Position numbers and translations under genes: made by a program. The notes under the pieces were generated by a model, which saw nothing but the letters and a program-made list of their open reading frames with translations, was not told the origin of the DNA and ran no database searches. From the NCBI RefSeq assembly GCF_964355755.1, contig NC_092678.1, positions 9,398,922-9,462,921 of the forward strand: a DNA stretch of 64,000 nt, read 5' to 3'. Of the stretch, positions 11,519-21,731 are shown one piece after another. How positions within the stretch are numbered: position 1 is the first letter of the stretch; each line of letters starts with the position of its first letter. The DNA is from Antedon mediterranea (lineage: Eukaryota > Echinodermata > Crinoidea > Comatulida > Antedonidae).

Positions 11519-12234
11519 TGATAAAATATTGAGATTTCGTCACAAGGAAAGTCAACTTGAGATAAAAAAAAATCCTCTGAAATGACATCAACAGCCGGTA
11601 CATTCGAACAATTTTCATCGAGAAATACACTACTAAAAAACGTGTTTAGCAAATCAGCCTTATCCTTGTCATCAGACACATGCCTTCCATTACTATCAGT
11701 TAAGTTGGGAATACCAGACTTTATATTGATCTGAGAAGTGAGATACCTCCAAAAAGACTTTTCATTAGATTTGATCTCAATTGCTATTTTATTTTCGAAG
11801 TCAGATTTACTACATCGAATCAGATCTACTGTTTGATTTCTTACTTGGACAAACTTCGACCAATTTGCTAACACACATACTTTTTGTTTTCTCTTGGCCT
11901 TTACATACTGTTTCCAACATTTATTTTTTTTGTCAATCTGCTTATCAATTTTTTTGTTCATCCAAAGGGGTTTTCTTCCGTGACAAACCTTCCTCATTGG
12001 GATACACTCATCAATATTCTTCGCAAGTACATGCTCAAACTCGTCCCACGATTGAATATCTGATTTATCATTGAAAACCACATCCCGATCTACCAAACCA
12101 ATTTTCTCGCGCAAGAAATCATAGTTACCATGCCTGTAACTTCGAATATTTGGTTCAATTCTGTCATCTCTTACAAGATCCAATGAAAAATGTAACATCA
12201 TATGGTCGCTTTTACCCAGTGGTGGAGACTGCAT
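11512..12234 (-). pseudogene. LINE ORF2 fragment: endonuclease C-terminus and linker
   Basis: 240 codons. Residues 3-10 (SPPLGKSD, then H) match the conserved SDH-containing end of LINE apurinic endonucleases, so the catalytic bulk of the endonuclease is missing through 5' truncation. The rest is the basic linker between endonuclease and RT, including WMNKKIDKQIDKKNK and FWRYLTSQINIKSG. The frame ends in a spurious FYQC stop just before the RT, at a run of A (plus strand 11523-11526); the downstream frame resumes two bases out of register. It overlaps the next segment by 7 bp. Confidence 0.82.
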
Positions 12235-12236
12235 AA

Positions 12237-12429
12237 TTTTTTTTTTCTTTTTGTGGGATCATCCCACTTTTATTTCAAACAAACATCATATAAAAACAGG
12301 AATATATATTTATGCAATTGCAATTTTGTTATCTGTTTGATTACTAATGATTTTTGTATTTGCTTCTATACCAATTATCATTATTCACCATAGTTATTTT
12401 CTATTTTGTATACATGTCATCATCAATGA
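12237..12429 (-). mobile_element. Poly(A)-tailed retrosequence 3' end (candidate)
   Basis: On the minus strand this stretch is AT-rich, carries an AATAAA-type signal (plus strand TTTTATT near 12268), then a palindrome GTGGGATCATCCCAC (12253-12267). It ends in an A-rich tail (plus-strand T runs at 12237-12246 and 12248-12252) that abuts the truncated 5' end of the LINE. It looks like the 3' UTR and tail of another retrotransposed transcript. No coding is visible. Confidence 0.4.
12253..12267. other. Perfect 7-bp-arm palindrome
   Basis: GTGGGAT, central C, ATCCCAC. It lies just before the A-rich tail on the minus strand and could form a small hairpin in the transcript. Function unknown. Confidence 0.6.
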
Positions 12430-15400
12430 TCTCTCTCTCGCTGATCTTTCTGTCGCTTATCTCTCTCTCTCGTTGACCTCTCTAGCTGATCTCTCTCTCT
12501 CTCTCTCTCTCTCGCTGATCTCTCTCTCTCTCTCGCTGATCTCTCTCTCGCTTATCTCTCTCTCTGATCTGTGTCTCTCTCTCGCTGATCTGTGTCTCTC
12601 TATCGCTGATCTGTGTGTCTCTCTCTCGCTGATCTGTCTCTCTCTCGCTGATCTGTCTCTCTCTCGCTGATCTGTCTCTCTTGCTGATCTGTCTCTCACT
12701 CGCTGACCTGTCTCTCTCTCTCGCTGATCTGTCTCTCTCTCACTGATCTGTCTCTCTCTCGCTGATCTGTCTCTCTCTCGCTGATCTGTCTCTCTCTCTC
12801 GCTGATCTGTCTCTCTCTCGCTGATCTGTCTCTCTCTCTGATCTGTCTCTCTCTCTCTCGCTGATCTGTCTCTCTCTCGCTGATCTCTCTGTCGCTTATC
12901 TCTCTCTCTCGTTGATCTCTCTAGCTGATCTCTCTCTCTCTCTCGCTAATCTCTCTCTCTCGCTTATCTCTTTCGCTGATCTCTCTCTATCTCTCGCTTA
13001 TCTTTCTCTCTTGCTGATCTCTCTCTCGCTGATCTCTCTCTCGTTATCTCTCCCACTGATCTCTCTCTCGCTGATCTCTCTCTCTCGCTTATCTCTCCCT
13101 CACTGATTTCCCTCTCGCTGATCTCTCTCCCGCTGATCTATCGCTCTCGCTGATCTCTCTCTCTCTCTCTCTCGCTAATCACTCTCCTACTCTCGCTGAT
13201 CTCTCTATGGCTGATCTCTCTCTCGCTGATCTCTCTCATTTGCAGATCTCTTTCTCTTGCTGATCTCTCCCTCGCTGATCTCTCTCTCTCTCTTGCTTAT
13301 CTCTCTCTCTCTCGCTCTCTCTCTCTCTCTCGGTGATCTCTCTCTCTCTCTCTCTCGCTGATCTCTCTCTCTCGGTGATCTCTCTCTCTCTCTCTCGCTG
13401 TTCTCTCTCTCGCTGATCTCTCTTTCTTGCTGATATCTCTCTCTCTCGCTGATGTCTCTCTCTCGCTGATCTCTCTCTCGCTAATCTCTCTCTCACTGAT
13501 CTATCTCTCGCTGATCTATCTCTCGCTGATCTCTCTCTCGCTGATCTCTCTCTCGCTGATCTACCTATCTCTCTCTCGCTGATCTATCTATCTATCTCTC
13601 TCTCTCTCTCGCGCTGATCTATCTCTCTCTCTCGCTGATCTATCTCTCTCTCGCTGATCAATCTCTATCTCGCTGATCTATCTCTCTCTCGCTTATCAAT
13701 CTCTCTCTCGCTGATCTATCTCTCTCTCGCTGATCTATATTTCTCTCTCGCTGACCTATCTCTCTCTTGCTGATCTATCTCTCTCTCGCTGATCTATCTC
13801 TCTCTCGCTGATCTATCTCTCTCTCGCTGATCTATCTCTATCTCTCTCGCTGATCTATCTATCTCTCTCTAGCTGATCTATTTCTCTCTCTCGCTGATCT
13901 ATATATCTCTCTCTCGCTGATCTCTCTCTCTCTCTCTCTCGCTGATCTCTCTCTCTCGGTGATCTCTCTCTCTCTCTCTCGCTGATCTCTCTTTCTTGCT
14001 GATATCTCTCTCTCTCGCTGATGTCTCTCTCTCGCTGATCTCTCTCTCGCTAATCTCTCTCTCACTGATCTATCTCTCGCTGATCTATCTCTCGCTGATC
14101 TCTCTCTCGCTGATCTCTCTCTCGCTGATCTACCTATCTCTCTCTCGCTGATCTATCTATCTATCGCTCTCTCTCTCTCGCGCTGATCTATCTCTCTCTC
14201 TCGCTGATCTATCTCTCTCTCGCTGATCAATCTCTATCTCGCTGATCTATCTCTCTCTCGCTTATCAATCTCTCTCTCGCTGATCTATCTCTCTCTCGCT
14301 GATCTATATTTCTCTCTCGCTGACCTATCTCTCTCTTGCTGATCTATCTCTCTCTCGCTGTTCTATCTCTCTCTCTCGCTGATCTATCTCTCTCTCTCGC
14401 TGATCTATCTCTCTCTCGCTGATCTATCTCTCTCTCGCTGATCTATCTCTATCTCTCTCGCTGATCTATCTATCTCTCTCTAGCTGATCTATTTCTCTCT
14501 CTCGCTGATCTATATATCTCTCTCTCGCTGATCTATCTATCTCTCCCTCGCTGATCTATCTATCTCTCTCTCGCTGATCTATCTCTCTCTCTCTCGCTGA
14601 TCTATTTATCGCTCTCTCACTGATCTATATCTCTCTCTCGCTGATCTATCTCTCTCTCTCGCTGATCTATCTCTCTCTCGCTGATCTATCTATCTCTCTC
14701 TCGCTGATCTATCTATCTCTCTCTCGCTGATCTATCAATCTCTCTCTCGCTGATCTATCTATCTCTCTCGCTGATCTATCTATCTCGCTCTCTCTCACTG
14801 ATCTATCTATCTCTCTCTCACTGATCTATCTATCTCTCTCTCTCTCGCTGATCTATCTATCTCTCTCTCGCTGATCTTTCTATCTCTTTCTCGCTGATCT
14901 ATCTATCTCTCGCTGATCTATCTATCTCTCTCTGGCTGATCTATCTCTCTCGCTGATCTATCTATCTCTCTCTCGCTGATCTATCTCTCTCTCTCTCGCT
15001 GATCTATCTCTCTCTCGCTGATCTATCTCTCTCTCTCTCTCGCTGATCTATCTCTCTCTCTCTGATCTATCTCTCTCTCACTGATCTATCTCTCTCACTG
15101 ATCTATCTCTCTCTCGCTGATCTATCTCTCTCTCGCTGATCAATCTCTCTCTCGCTGATCTATCTCTCTCTCGCTTATCAATCTCTCTCTCTCTCTCGCT
15201 TATCAATCTCTCTCTCTCTCGCTGATCTATCTCTCTCTCTCGCTGATCTATCTCTCTCTCTCGCTGATCTATCTATCTCTCTCTCGCTGATCTATCTATC
15301 TCTCTCTCGCTGATCTATCAATCTCTCTCTCGCTGATCTATCTATCTCTCTCGCTGATCTATCTATCTCGCTCTCTCTCACTGATCTATCTATCTATCTC

Positions 15401-16146
15401 TCACTGATCTATCTATCTCTCTCTCTCTCTCGCTGATCTATCTATCTCTCTCTCTCGCTGATCTTTCTTCTCTTTCTCGCTGATCTATCTATCTCTCTCT
15501 CGCTGATCTATCTATCTCTCTCTTGCTGATCTATCTCTATCTCTCTCGCTGATCTATCTATCTCTCTCTGGCTGATCTATCTCTCTCTCTCTCTCTCGCT
15601 GATCTATCTATCTCTCTCTCGCTGATCTATCTATCTCTCCCTCGCTGATCTATCTATCTCTCTCTCGCTGATCTATCTCTCTCTCTCTCGCTGATCTATC
15701 TATCTCTCTCGCCGATCTATCTCTCTCTGGCTGATCTATCTATCTCGCTGATCTATCTCTCTCTCTGATCTATCTCTCTCTCGCTGATCTATATCTCTCA
15801 CTGATCAATCTCTCTCTCGCTGATCTATCTCTCTCTCGCTGATCAATCTCTCTCTCTCTCTCGCTGATCTATCTCTCTCTCGCTGATCTATCTCTCTCTC
15901 GCTGATCTATCTCTCTTTCGCTGATCTATCTCTCTCTCGCTGATCTATCTCTCTCGCTGATCTATCTCTCTCTCGCTGATCTATCTCTCTCTCGCTGATC
16001 TATCTCTCTCTCGCTGATCTATCTCTTTCTCGCTGATCTATCTCTCTCTCGCTGATCTATCTCTCTCTCGCTGATCTATCTATCTCTCTCTCGCTGATCT
16101 ATCTATCTCTCTCTCGCTGATCTATCTATCTCTCTCTCGCTGATCT
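12430..16146 (+). repeat. TC-rich array C1: (TC)nGCTGATC(TATC)m
   Basis: About 3.7 kb of 15-25-bp units with a constant core CGCTGATC and variable TC and TATC tracts. The left part (about 12,570-12,880) is rich in a GATCTGTCTC variant, the middle in GATCTCTC, the right in GATCTATC. A local duplication of about 570 bp is visible (about 13,330-13,800 repeated at about 13,930-14,350). Long minus-strand open frames of Arg/Glu/Ser/Asp repeats are produced by the repeat and are not genes. Confidence 0.97.
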
Positions 16147-16573
16147 AATTTTAAAATTCTAATTTTGATCCTTTTATTTTTTGAATAACTAGTTACTATG
16201 GCTCTATAAGATGATGTTAGCACAATATATTTGCATAAATGGCAATATTATAGCATAATTTTAGAATTTTAAACAAAGGAAATTTTGACCATTTTTCGGA
16301 AAAAAAATCCTATGGTCCCCCGAAGGGAAATTGTTTGATAAATGGCCAAATTTCGACCTTTTATTTCTTGACATAACTTGTTACTATGGCTCTATAAGAT
16401 GATGTTAACACAATATATGCCCATAAATGGCAATATTATAGCCTAATTATAGAATTTTGAAAATTGAAAATTTTTGCAATTTTTCGAAAAAATTCCTATG
16501 GTCCACCGCAGGGAAATTTTTGCAAAAATGGCCAAACTTCAAACCTTTTATTAGCCGCAGGGAAATTTTTTTC

Positions 16574-16684
16574 GCTTTTCTGTAGTTTTTGAACTGTTTT
16601 GATGTACAGAAAAGTTTTAAAGTACATTACTTTTTGAAAGTTCATTTATTTCTTAGAGCACGCAACTTATTGTTGTTGGCGTTG
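16574..16684. repeat. Hairpin module, partial copy
   Basis: Contains the CTTTTCTGTA...GTACAGAAAAG hairpin and the conserved AGAGCACGCAACTTATTG flank. The terminal palindrome and the TGTCGG microsatellite are missing; an 18-bp piece of satellite replaces them. Confidence 0.6.
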
Positions 16685-17719
16685 TTTTTTTGACATAACT
16701 AGTTACTATGCCTCTATAAGATGATGTTAACACAATATATGTGCATAAATGGCATTATTATATTCTAATTATTGATTTTTAAAAGGTGGAAATTTTGGTC
16801 GTTTTCGACCCTTTTATATTTTGACATAAGTAGTTGCTGTTGCTCTATAAGATAATGTTAGCACAATGTATGTGCATAAATGGCAATACTATAGCCTAAT
16901 TATAGAATTTTAAAAATTGGAAATTTTTTCCATTTTTCGAAAACAATCGTATGGTCCCCCGCAGGGAAATTGTCGCAAAAATGGCGAAATTTCAAACCTT
17001 TTATTTTTTTAAATAACTAATTACTATGGCTCTATAAGTTGATGTTTACACAACATATGTGCATAAATGGCAATATTATAGTCTAATTATTGAATTTTAC
17101 AAAGGTTGAAATTTTGGTCATTTTTCGAAAAATAGCCAAATTTCGACCCTTATATTTTTTGACATAACTAGTTACTCTGGCTGTATAAGATGATGTTAGC
17201 ACAATATATTTGCAGAAATGGCAATATTATAGCATAATTTTCGAATTTTAAAAAGTGTAAATTTTCCCAATTTTTCGAAAAAAAATCTTATGGTCCCCTG
17301 CGGGGAAATTTTCGATGCCCAAATTTCGACCCTTTTATTTTTTGACATAACTAGTTACCGATGGCTCTATAAGATGATGCTAACACAATATATTTGCATA
17401 AATACCAATATAATAGCATAATTATTGAATTTTAAAAAGTGAAAATTTTGGCCATTTTTCGAAAAAATTCTTATTTTTTTGCTGGGAAACTTTCGCAAAA
17501 ATGGCCAAATTTCAAACCTTTTATTTTTTAACATAACTAGTTACTATGGCTTTTTTTAAGATGATGTTAGCACAATATATTAGCATAAATGGCAATATTA
17601 TAGCATACTTTATTAATTTTAAACAATAGAAATTTTGACAATTTTTCGAAAAAAAATCCTATGGTCCTCCGTAGTGAAATTTTTCGAAAAATGGTCAAAT
17701 TTCGACCCTTTTATTTTTT

Positions 17720-17901
17720 AGTCGCGTGAACGCGACTCAATAGTTCACTATGTCTGTCGGTCGGTCTGTCGGTCTGTCGGTCTGTCTGTCGGTCCGGTAT
17801 CACTAACTGTTTTGATGTACAGACAAGTTTTAAAGTACATTACTTTTTGAAAGTTCATTTTTTTCTGAGAGCACGCGACTTATGGCTGTTGGCCTTGTTT
17901 A
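17720..17901. repeat. Hairpin module, copy with damaged hairpin
   Basis: Starts with the palindrome AGTCGCGTGAACGCGACT, followed by an expanded TGTCGGTCTG microsatellite (about 17,750-17,800). One arm of the 11-bp hairpin is deleted. The other end is the GAGCACGCGACTTATGG flank. Confidence 0.65.
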
Positions 17902-18120
17902 CATAACTAGTTACTATGGCTCTATAAGATGATGTTAGGACAATATATTTGCATAAATGGCAATATTATAGCATAATTTTCAAATTTTTTAAAAAGTGGA
18001 AATTTTTGCAATTTTTCGAAAAAATTACACAGGAAAATTTTCGAAAAATTGCAAATTTCAACCCTTTTTATTTTTTGAGATAACTAGTTAAGTAGTATAT
18101 GGAGTACTTCAGTCCAAAAA

Positions 18121-18423
18121 GGAATGTCATACCCCCAGGGCATATTTCATATTTCTATTGTTTAATTTCCAGGTATTGTAATAATAATTAGTGAAAGGTC
18201 ATTCTTTGTACCAGACCGGAAAGGAATGTCATATCCCCAGGGTATATATTATATTTTCTATTGTTTAATTTCCTGTTATTGTAATATTAATTAGCGAAAG
18301 GTCATTCTTTGTTAGAGAAGGGGGTTTGTTATTTTTGGCGGGGTTTTCGTTTTGGCCTGGGTTATAATTGTAGTTGGTGATGAATTTGTATTTTAAATAT
18401 ATTAGTGAAGGTAGTTCTTTGTT
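18121..18423 (+). repeat. 102-bp direct repeat upstream of the gene pair
   Basis: GGAATGTCATACCCCCAGGG... at 18121-18222 is repeated at 18223-18312 with a few changes (period 102). A third, decayed copy is recognisable at its end (ATTAGTGAAGGTAGTTCTTT at 18401-18420). Shared motifs include TATTGTTTAATTTCC and GAAAGGTCATTCTTTGT. It lies 225-530 bp upstream of the first ORF and could carry promoter elements. This is inference. Confidence 0.75.
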
Positions 18424-18647
18424 TGAGGATTGCTATTGTTATTTTTAGGCGGTTTGACCATTGCATAGGTCACCTTTGTTTAGTATATCCTAATTTCTTT
18501 TGTTCATTGTTCTTTTTGTTTGGTACAATAGTTTTGTTTTTGATATTTTAGAGCCGTTTCTTTTTAGACATTGTAAGAAGAGGGACTGCTTTTTGTAACC
18601 TTTCCAGTTGTTTCGTCTATTTTAACGTAGAGTTACAGTATTTCGCT
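18424..18647 (+). promoter_or_regulatory. Upstream region of the 183-residue gene
   Basis: T/G-rich, unique-looking sequence without a convincing TATA box in the last 100 bp before the ATG. It probably contains the promoter and 5' leader of the gene at 18648. No specific factor site is claimed. Confidence 0.3.
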
Positions 18648-19199
18648 ATGTCTGGAAGTATAGATTTTTCGTTAGGTAGCTGTGTAGATACAGTTATAAT
18701 TATTAGCGATGATGAGGAGACTGTTGTTACAGGTAACGATATCGGTGATCGGTACATGCGGACCAATGAGGGTGTACCCGTCGGTGTTGTTGAAGGAGTT
18801 GAGAGGGGTAGCCGGGCTACAAGTTGTATATTTACGTACGTAGATGAGGTAGAGAGAGAATTTTTATTGAAATTGGAATATTTAGCCAGAGAAGTGTTTG
18901 TTTCTCAAATGTTAAACATGTGCTGGATGTTAAGCAAAGCGGCTTGTTATGGTTGCGAATTTGATAGGCCTGGTCAAAAAGATCATGACTTCTGCTGTAT
19001 GAAATCTCCAGAAGAACAGATTGACTATTTTTATAGGGAGGTTCTGGATAAAGAGTATGTTACAGACGATACCGTGTACAGTGAGTTGAATAAGTACGAG
19101 GAATATTCATTACCACGGTATAGACATTTTGTTTACTTTCTCGTAAATACCTTGACTAATTCAGAGAACCTGTATAAGTTATTGTGTGAGGATATCTAA
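18648..19199 (+). CDS. Unknown 183-residue protein with SIM-like motif and Cys/His cluster
   Basis: A single uninterrupted frame from ATG to TAA in an otherwise stop-rich region, with ordinary codon usage and no repeat character. I do not recognise the family. Residues 16-24 (VIIISDDEE) are a textbook SUMO-interaction motif: hydrophobic core followed by acidic residues. Residues 100-117 have the pattern C-x2-C-x9-H-x2-C-C (CYGCEF...DHDFCC), a possible zinc-binding knuckle. The C-terminal part is acidic and helical-looking with many Tyr and Leu. No signal peptide or membrane segment is seen. A nuclear, SUMO-linked role is inference only. It lies 201 bp upstream of, and on the same strand as, the PC4-ALKBH2 gene. 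This may be a host gene or part of a lineage-specific multi-copy or mobile module. Confidence 0.7.
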   Translation: MSGSIDFSLGSCVDTVIIISDDEETVVTGNDIGDRYMRTNEGVPVGVVEGVERGSRATSCIFTYVDEVEREFLLKLEYLAREVFVSQMLNMCWMLSKAACYGCEFDRPGQKDHDFCCMKSPEEQIDYFYREVLDKEYVTDDTVYSELNKYEEYSLPRYRHFVYFLVNTLTNSENLYKLLCEDI

Positions 19200-19208
19200 A
19201 ATGTGTTT

Positions 19209-19322
19209 CGCACGTGCCACGGAAAAACAATTGACCGGAAAACAAACAATTAACAATGCTTTAATCCGCACGCGTTGTAGGGAGACAATTGACAGGAAAA
19301 ACAATTAATATCGCTTTAGGCT
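19209..19322 (+). repeat. 58-bp imperfect direct repeat between the two genes
   Basis: The unit starting CGCACGTGCCAC (19209) recurs at CGCACGCGTTGT (19267). Both contain ACAATTGAC(C/A)GGAAAA, AACAATTAA and a CTTTA end. The first copy has an E-box, CACGTG (19211-19216). It sits directly upstream of the TATA box of the next gene, so it may be a duplicated promoter element. Confidence 0.6.
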
Positions 19323-19355
19323 AATTACTGTTAGGGCTACCTCCTTACTGAGCTG

Positions 19356-19364
19356 TATATATAT
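19356..19364 (+). promoter_or_regulatory. TATA box of the PC4-ALKBH2 gene
   Basis: TATATATAT lies 37-45 bp before the ATG at 19401. A start site about 30 bp downstream would leave a very short leader of 10-20 nt. This supports ATG 19401 and independent transcription from the upstream gene. Confidence 0.55.
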
Positions 19365-19400
19365 CGGACCTGATTCAAACGCAGTTTTAAAGTACCAACG

Positions 19401-21095
19401 ATGACTTCTACCTCCTCGAAGTTATTGGATCCTAGAAAATTTTTCAACGGTCAAACGAACGATTTGAGTAAAGCAGCGAAGCCGTCAACAAGTAAAAAAT
19501 CATTTCACTCTGCCTCAGGAATGAGCGCTAGGGATTATGCCGAAATGACCGGTGGTGAACCAAAGATTACAATAACTTCAACGAATCGGATTTTTCTGTC
19601 TGAAAAACGCCATGTAGTGGCCCAGCGCTGGGGTGAAGTTGTTTATGTATGCCTCAGAGAATTTTATCAAACGGAAGAAAATTGTGCTTTCAAACCTGGA
19701 CCTCTAGGTATTAATTTACCCGTTCTGCTGTGGCAAAAACTTTTTACCAATATTGATTTAATTCTTCAAGTCCTAGACGACTTGCAAAGAGACATTAACT
19801 TGGTGGAGGCAGTAAGAATCCCACTTTCGGACATACTACATGTGGTAGTTAGTAGCTGGAAAGAAGAGCAGTTTGTATGTATTCGCCATTGTTACCAGGC
19901 CGAAGAAGGAGGCGAGTTTAAACCCGGCAAAAAAGGTATAAACCTTCCAAAGAGACAGTGGTACAAGTTAATTGAACAACACGGTGAAATTCAAAAGATG
20001 ATTGAAGAGGTTGATAATGATAATGTGGTTACCGTCGATGGTGGTGGTGACGAAAACGATAACGGAGGACGTTTATTCAATTCAGAGCAACAATTGCTAT
20101 CCCCTGATGGGTTATCTGTGCAAAAGATAACAGGGGAAAATTTAGATTGTGATTACCTTCAACTTCTTGGTAAAGAAACAGCCGATACATTGTTTAAAAA
20201 ATGTGAGGAAGAGATTGACTATTTTACCGGTGATCTTGCAAAGGTGAAAGTGTACGGAAAGTGGTTTAATATTCCTAGAAAACAGGTTAGTTCCATTATT
20301 TTTTTTTATCCGTGGTTTTGTATTAATGACTTGTTAATTACTTGTAGGCCTATATCGTTTCCTTTGTTTTTCTTTATTTACCGCTGGGTAGCTATAGGTG
20401 TAATTTACTCTTTTACTGTAAATGATTTTATTTGGGCGTGTTCATTTACATCTCGCCAAATAAGATTCTTAAATTACTATGTAATGTATGGTTTTCCCCT
20501 CTGCAGGTTTCGTTTGGCGATTCGGGCTTAACTTACAAATATTCAGGCAATACAGTACCAGCTTTACCGTGGCCACCATTCCTGAAAGATCTCCGCAATC
20601 TTTTAAAAACGGTTACAGGACATTATTTCAATTTTGTCTTGGTCAATCGGTAAATATTCTTGTTTATTATTTTGTTTGTTTTAATTCTATTGTGTTATTT
20701 TACTTACATACATCCCCCCTCCCCCAATTGGGTGTTTTTTTTTTAATCTCATGTTAAAATACTTTATTTTCTATTGTATTTTGTCGTTACTCTATAGATA
20801 TGCTACTGGCAGTGATTACATTGGCGAACACAAAGATGATGAAAAAGACATGAATCACTTTAGTCTAATCGCCTCTGTATCATTGGGGCAAACACGTATG
20901 TTTAGATTTCGACATGGTGATGCGCGAGGTAAGAGTCCCAAAAGAATAATTGAGCCAGTAACTGTTGATCTTAAACACGGTACATTATTAATGATGAATT
21001 ATCCCACTAATGAGTACTGGTACCATTCACTGCCTAAAAATCAATCCATCAAGCTACCAAGAATAAATCTTACGTTTAGAGATATTAAAAGATGA
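19401..21095 (+). CDS. Tandem PC4/SUB1 domains fused to ALKBH2-type DNA dealkylase
   Basis: Three exons, 19401-20285, 20507-20649 and 20798-21095, with GT/AG introns (phase 0, then phase 2) give 441 residues. Residues 62-127 and 139-204 are two PC4/SUB1-type domains. Each has the VC(L/I)R strand, the FKPG..GINLP loop and the conserved Trp (111, 187); this family binds ssDNA and melted promoters. Residues 247-441 align along their length with ALKBH2, which removes 1-methyladenine and 3-methylcytosine from double-stranded DNA. Fe ligands are His354, Asp356 and His419; 2-oxoglutarate Arg are 431 and 437 (RINLTFR). VYGKW, IPRKQ, FNFVLVNRY and RGKSP are also conserved. The PC4 repeats and the start of the ALKBH2 region share exon 1, so the fusion is genuine. 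No N-terminal PCNA-binding APIM-like motif was seen. Likely nuclear DNA repair; targeting by PC4 is inference. Confidence 0.9.
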
Positions 21096-21725
21096 GAGAA
21101 ATTTTACGCAAACATTAGGCCTAACAGTCTTTAATAGTGATTACAGATCTCAAGAACATCAACTGTTCATGATCTGTTATCATATAGTGTAATAGTACCA
21201 GTTAAATTACTTTTGTGATGATATTTCTACAAATGGTTGTATTATTGTATTGAAGTTAATTCACTTAGATATAGGGCTAATTCCATTGATCGTTAATAAT
21301 AATGTGATTGTTTGTCATTGTGTGGATAATGATTAACTTTACGAAACAAATAGCTGTATTATTGTATTGAAATTCACTTAGATCTATACCTAATTCCATT
21401 GATCGTTAATATTCATGTGATTGTTTCCCATTGTGTGGATAAAAATTAAATAATCTCTTAAAAGTAAATTGTATTGTATTTCTAATTGTTATAAATATAT
21501 GTAACAGTTTCTTATGTTTTTAACAAGTGTGCAAGTTTTTCTTTAAAGCGTTTTAACCGTTTAGTTAGTAATTTCAAGAGAAACAAGTACTTGAAACGGA
21601 TAAATGACGTCGTAACGTAGGAAACGGACTGGTAGATTAAAAGAAACGTTATAGGCCTAATAACACTAATAATAACAAACATATATTTCGTACATATTCT
21701 AAATATGTGTGATTAATATTATTAC

Positions 21726-21731
21726 AATAAA
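21726..21731 (+). terminator. Polyadenylation signal AATAAA
   Basis: AATAAA 631 bp after the PC4-ALKBH2 stop codon, in AT-rich sequence. A second AATAAA lies near 21775. These are the first plausible poly(A) signals I noticed for the gene; the exact end is unknown. Confidence 0.4.

Larger units (their letters stand above)
9921..12236 (-). mobile_element. 5'-truncated CR1/L2/Jockey-like LINE
   Basis: Non-LTR retrotransposon read on the minus strand. Coding starts near 12234 in the last part of an AP-endonuclease domain (PPLGKSDH), continues through a linker and a full reverse transcriptase, and ends with the family's C-terminal region at 9932. The 3' end has repeats of AAACAAGT (about 9922-9942), like the short tandem tails of CR1/L2-type LINEs. 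The reading frame is broken by a frameshift near 11523 and a stop at 10187-10189, so this copy is inactive. The family name is from RT motifs only. No target-site duplication was identified. Confidence 0.88.
16147..18080 (-). repeat. Satellite array B, opposite orientation
   Basis: About ten degenerate ~190-bp monomers, reverse-complement to 3421-8873. They carry landmarks such as ACATAACTAGTTACTATGGC, ATAAGATGATGTTAGCACAA, GGCAATATTATAGCATAAT and GGTCCCCCG. Two hairpin-module copies are embedded. The array starts directly at the end of array C1 and fades out at about 18,080. Confidence 0.9.

Noticed and set aside
12457-13496. Minus-strand open frames made of Arg/Glu/Ser/Asp repeats (also at 13859-14065, 30450-33073 and 41497-41811)
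   Set aside because: They are translations of the TC-rich repeat. Length depends only on where monomer spacing happens to avoid stops. No start context, no non-repeat sequence.
20286-20531. Reading exon 1 of the PC4-ALKBH2 gene on to a stop near 20531
   Set aside because: The extension is hydrophobic, non-homologous sequence after a good donor (CAG/GTTAGT). The ALKBH2 homology resumes exactly after the acceptor CTGCAG at 20506.
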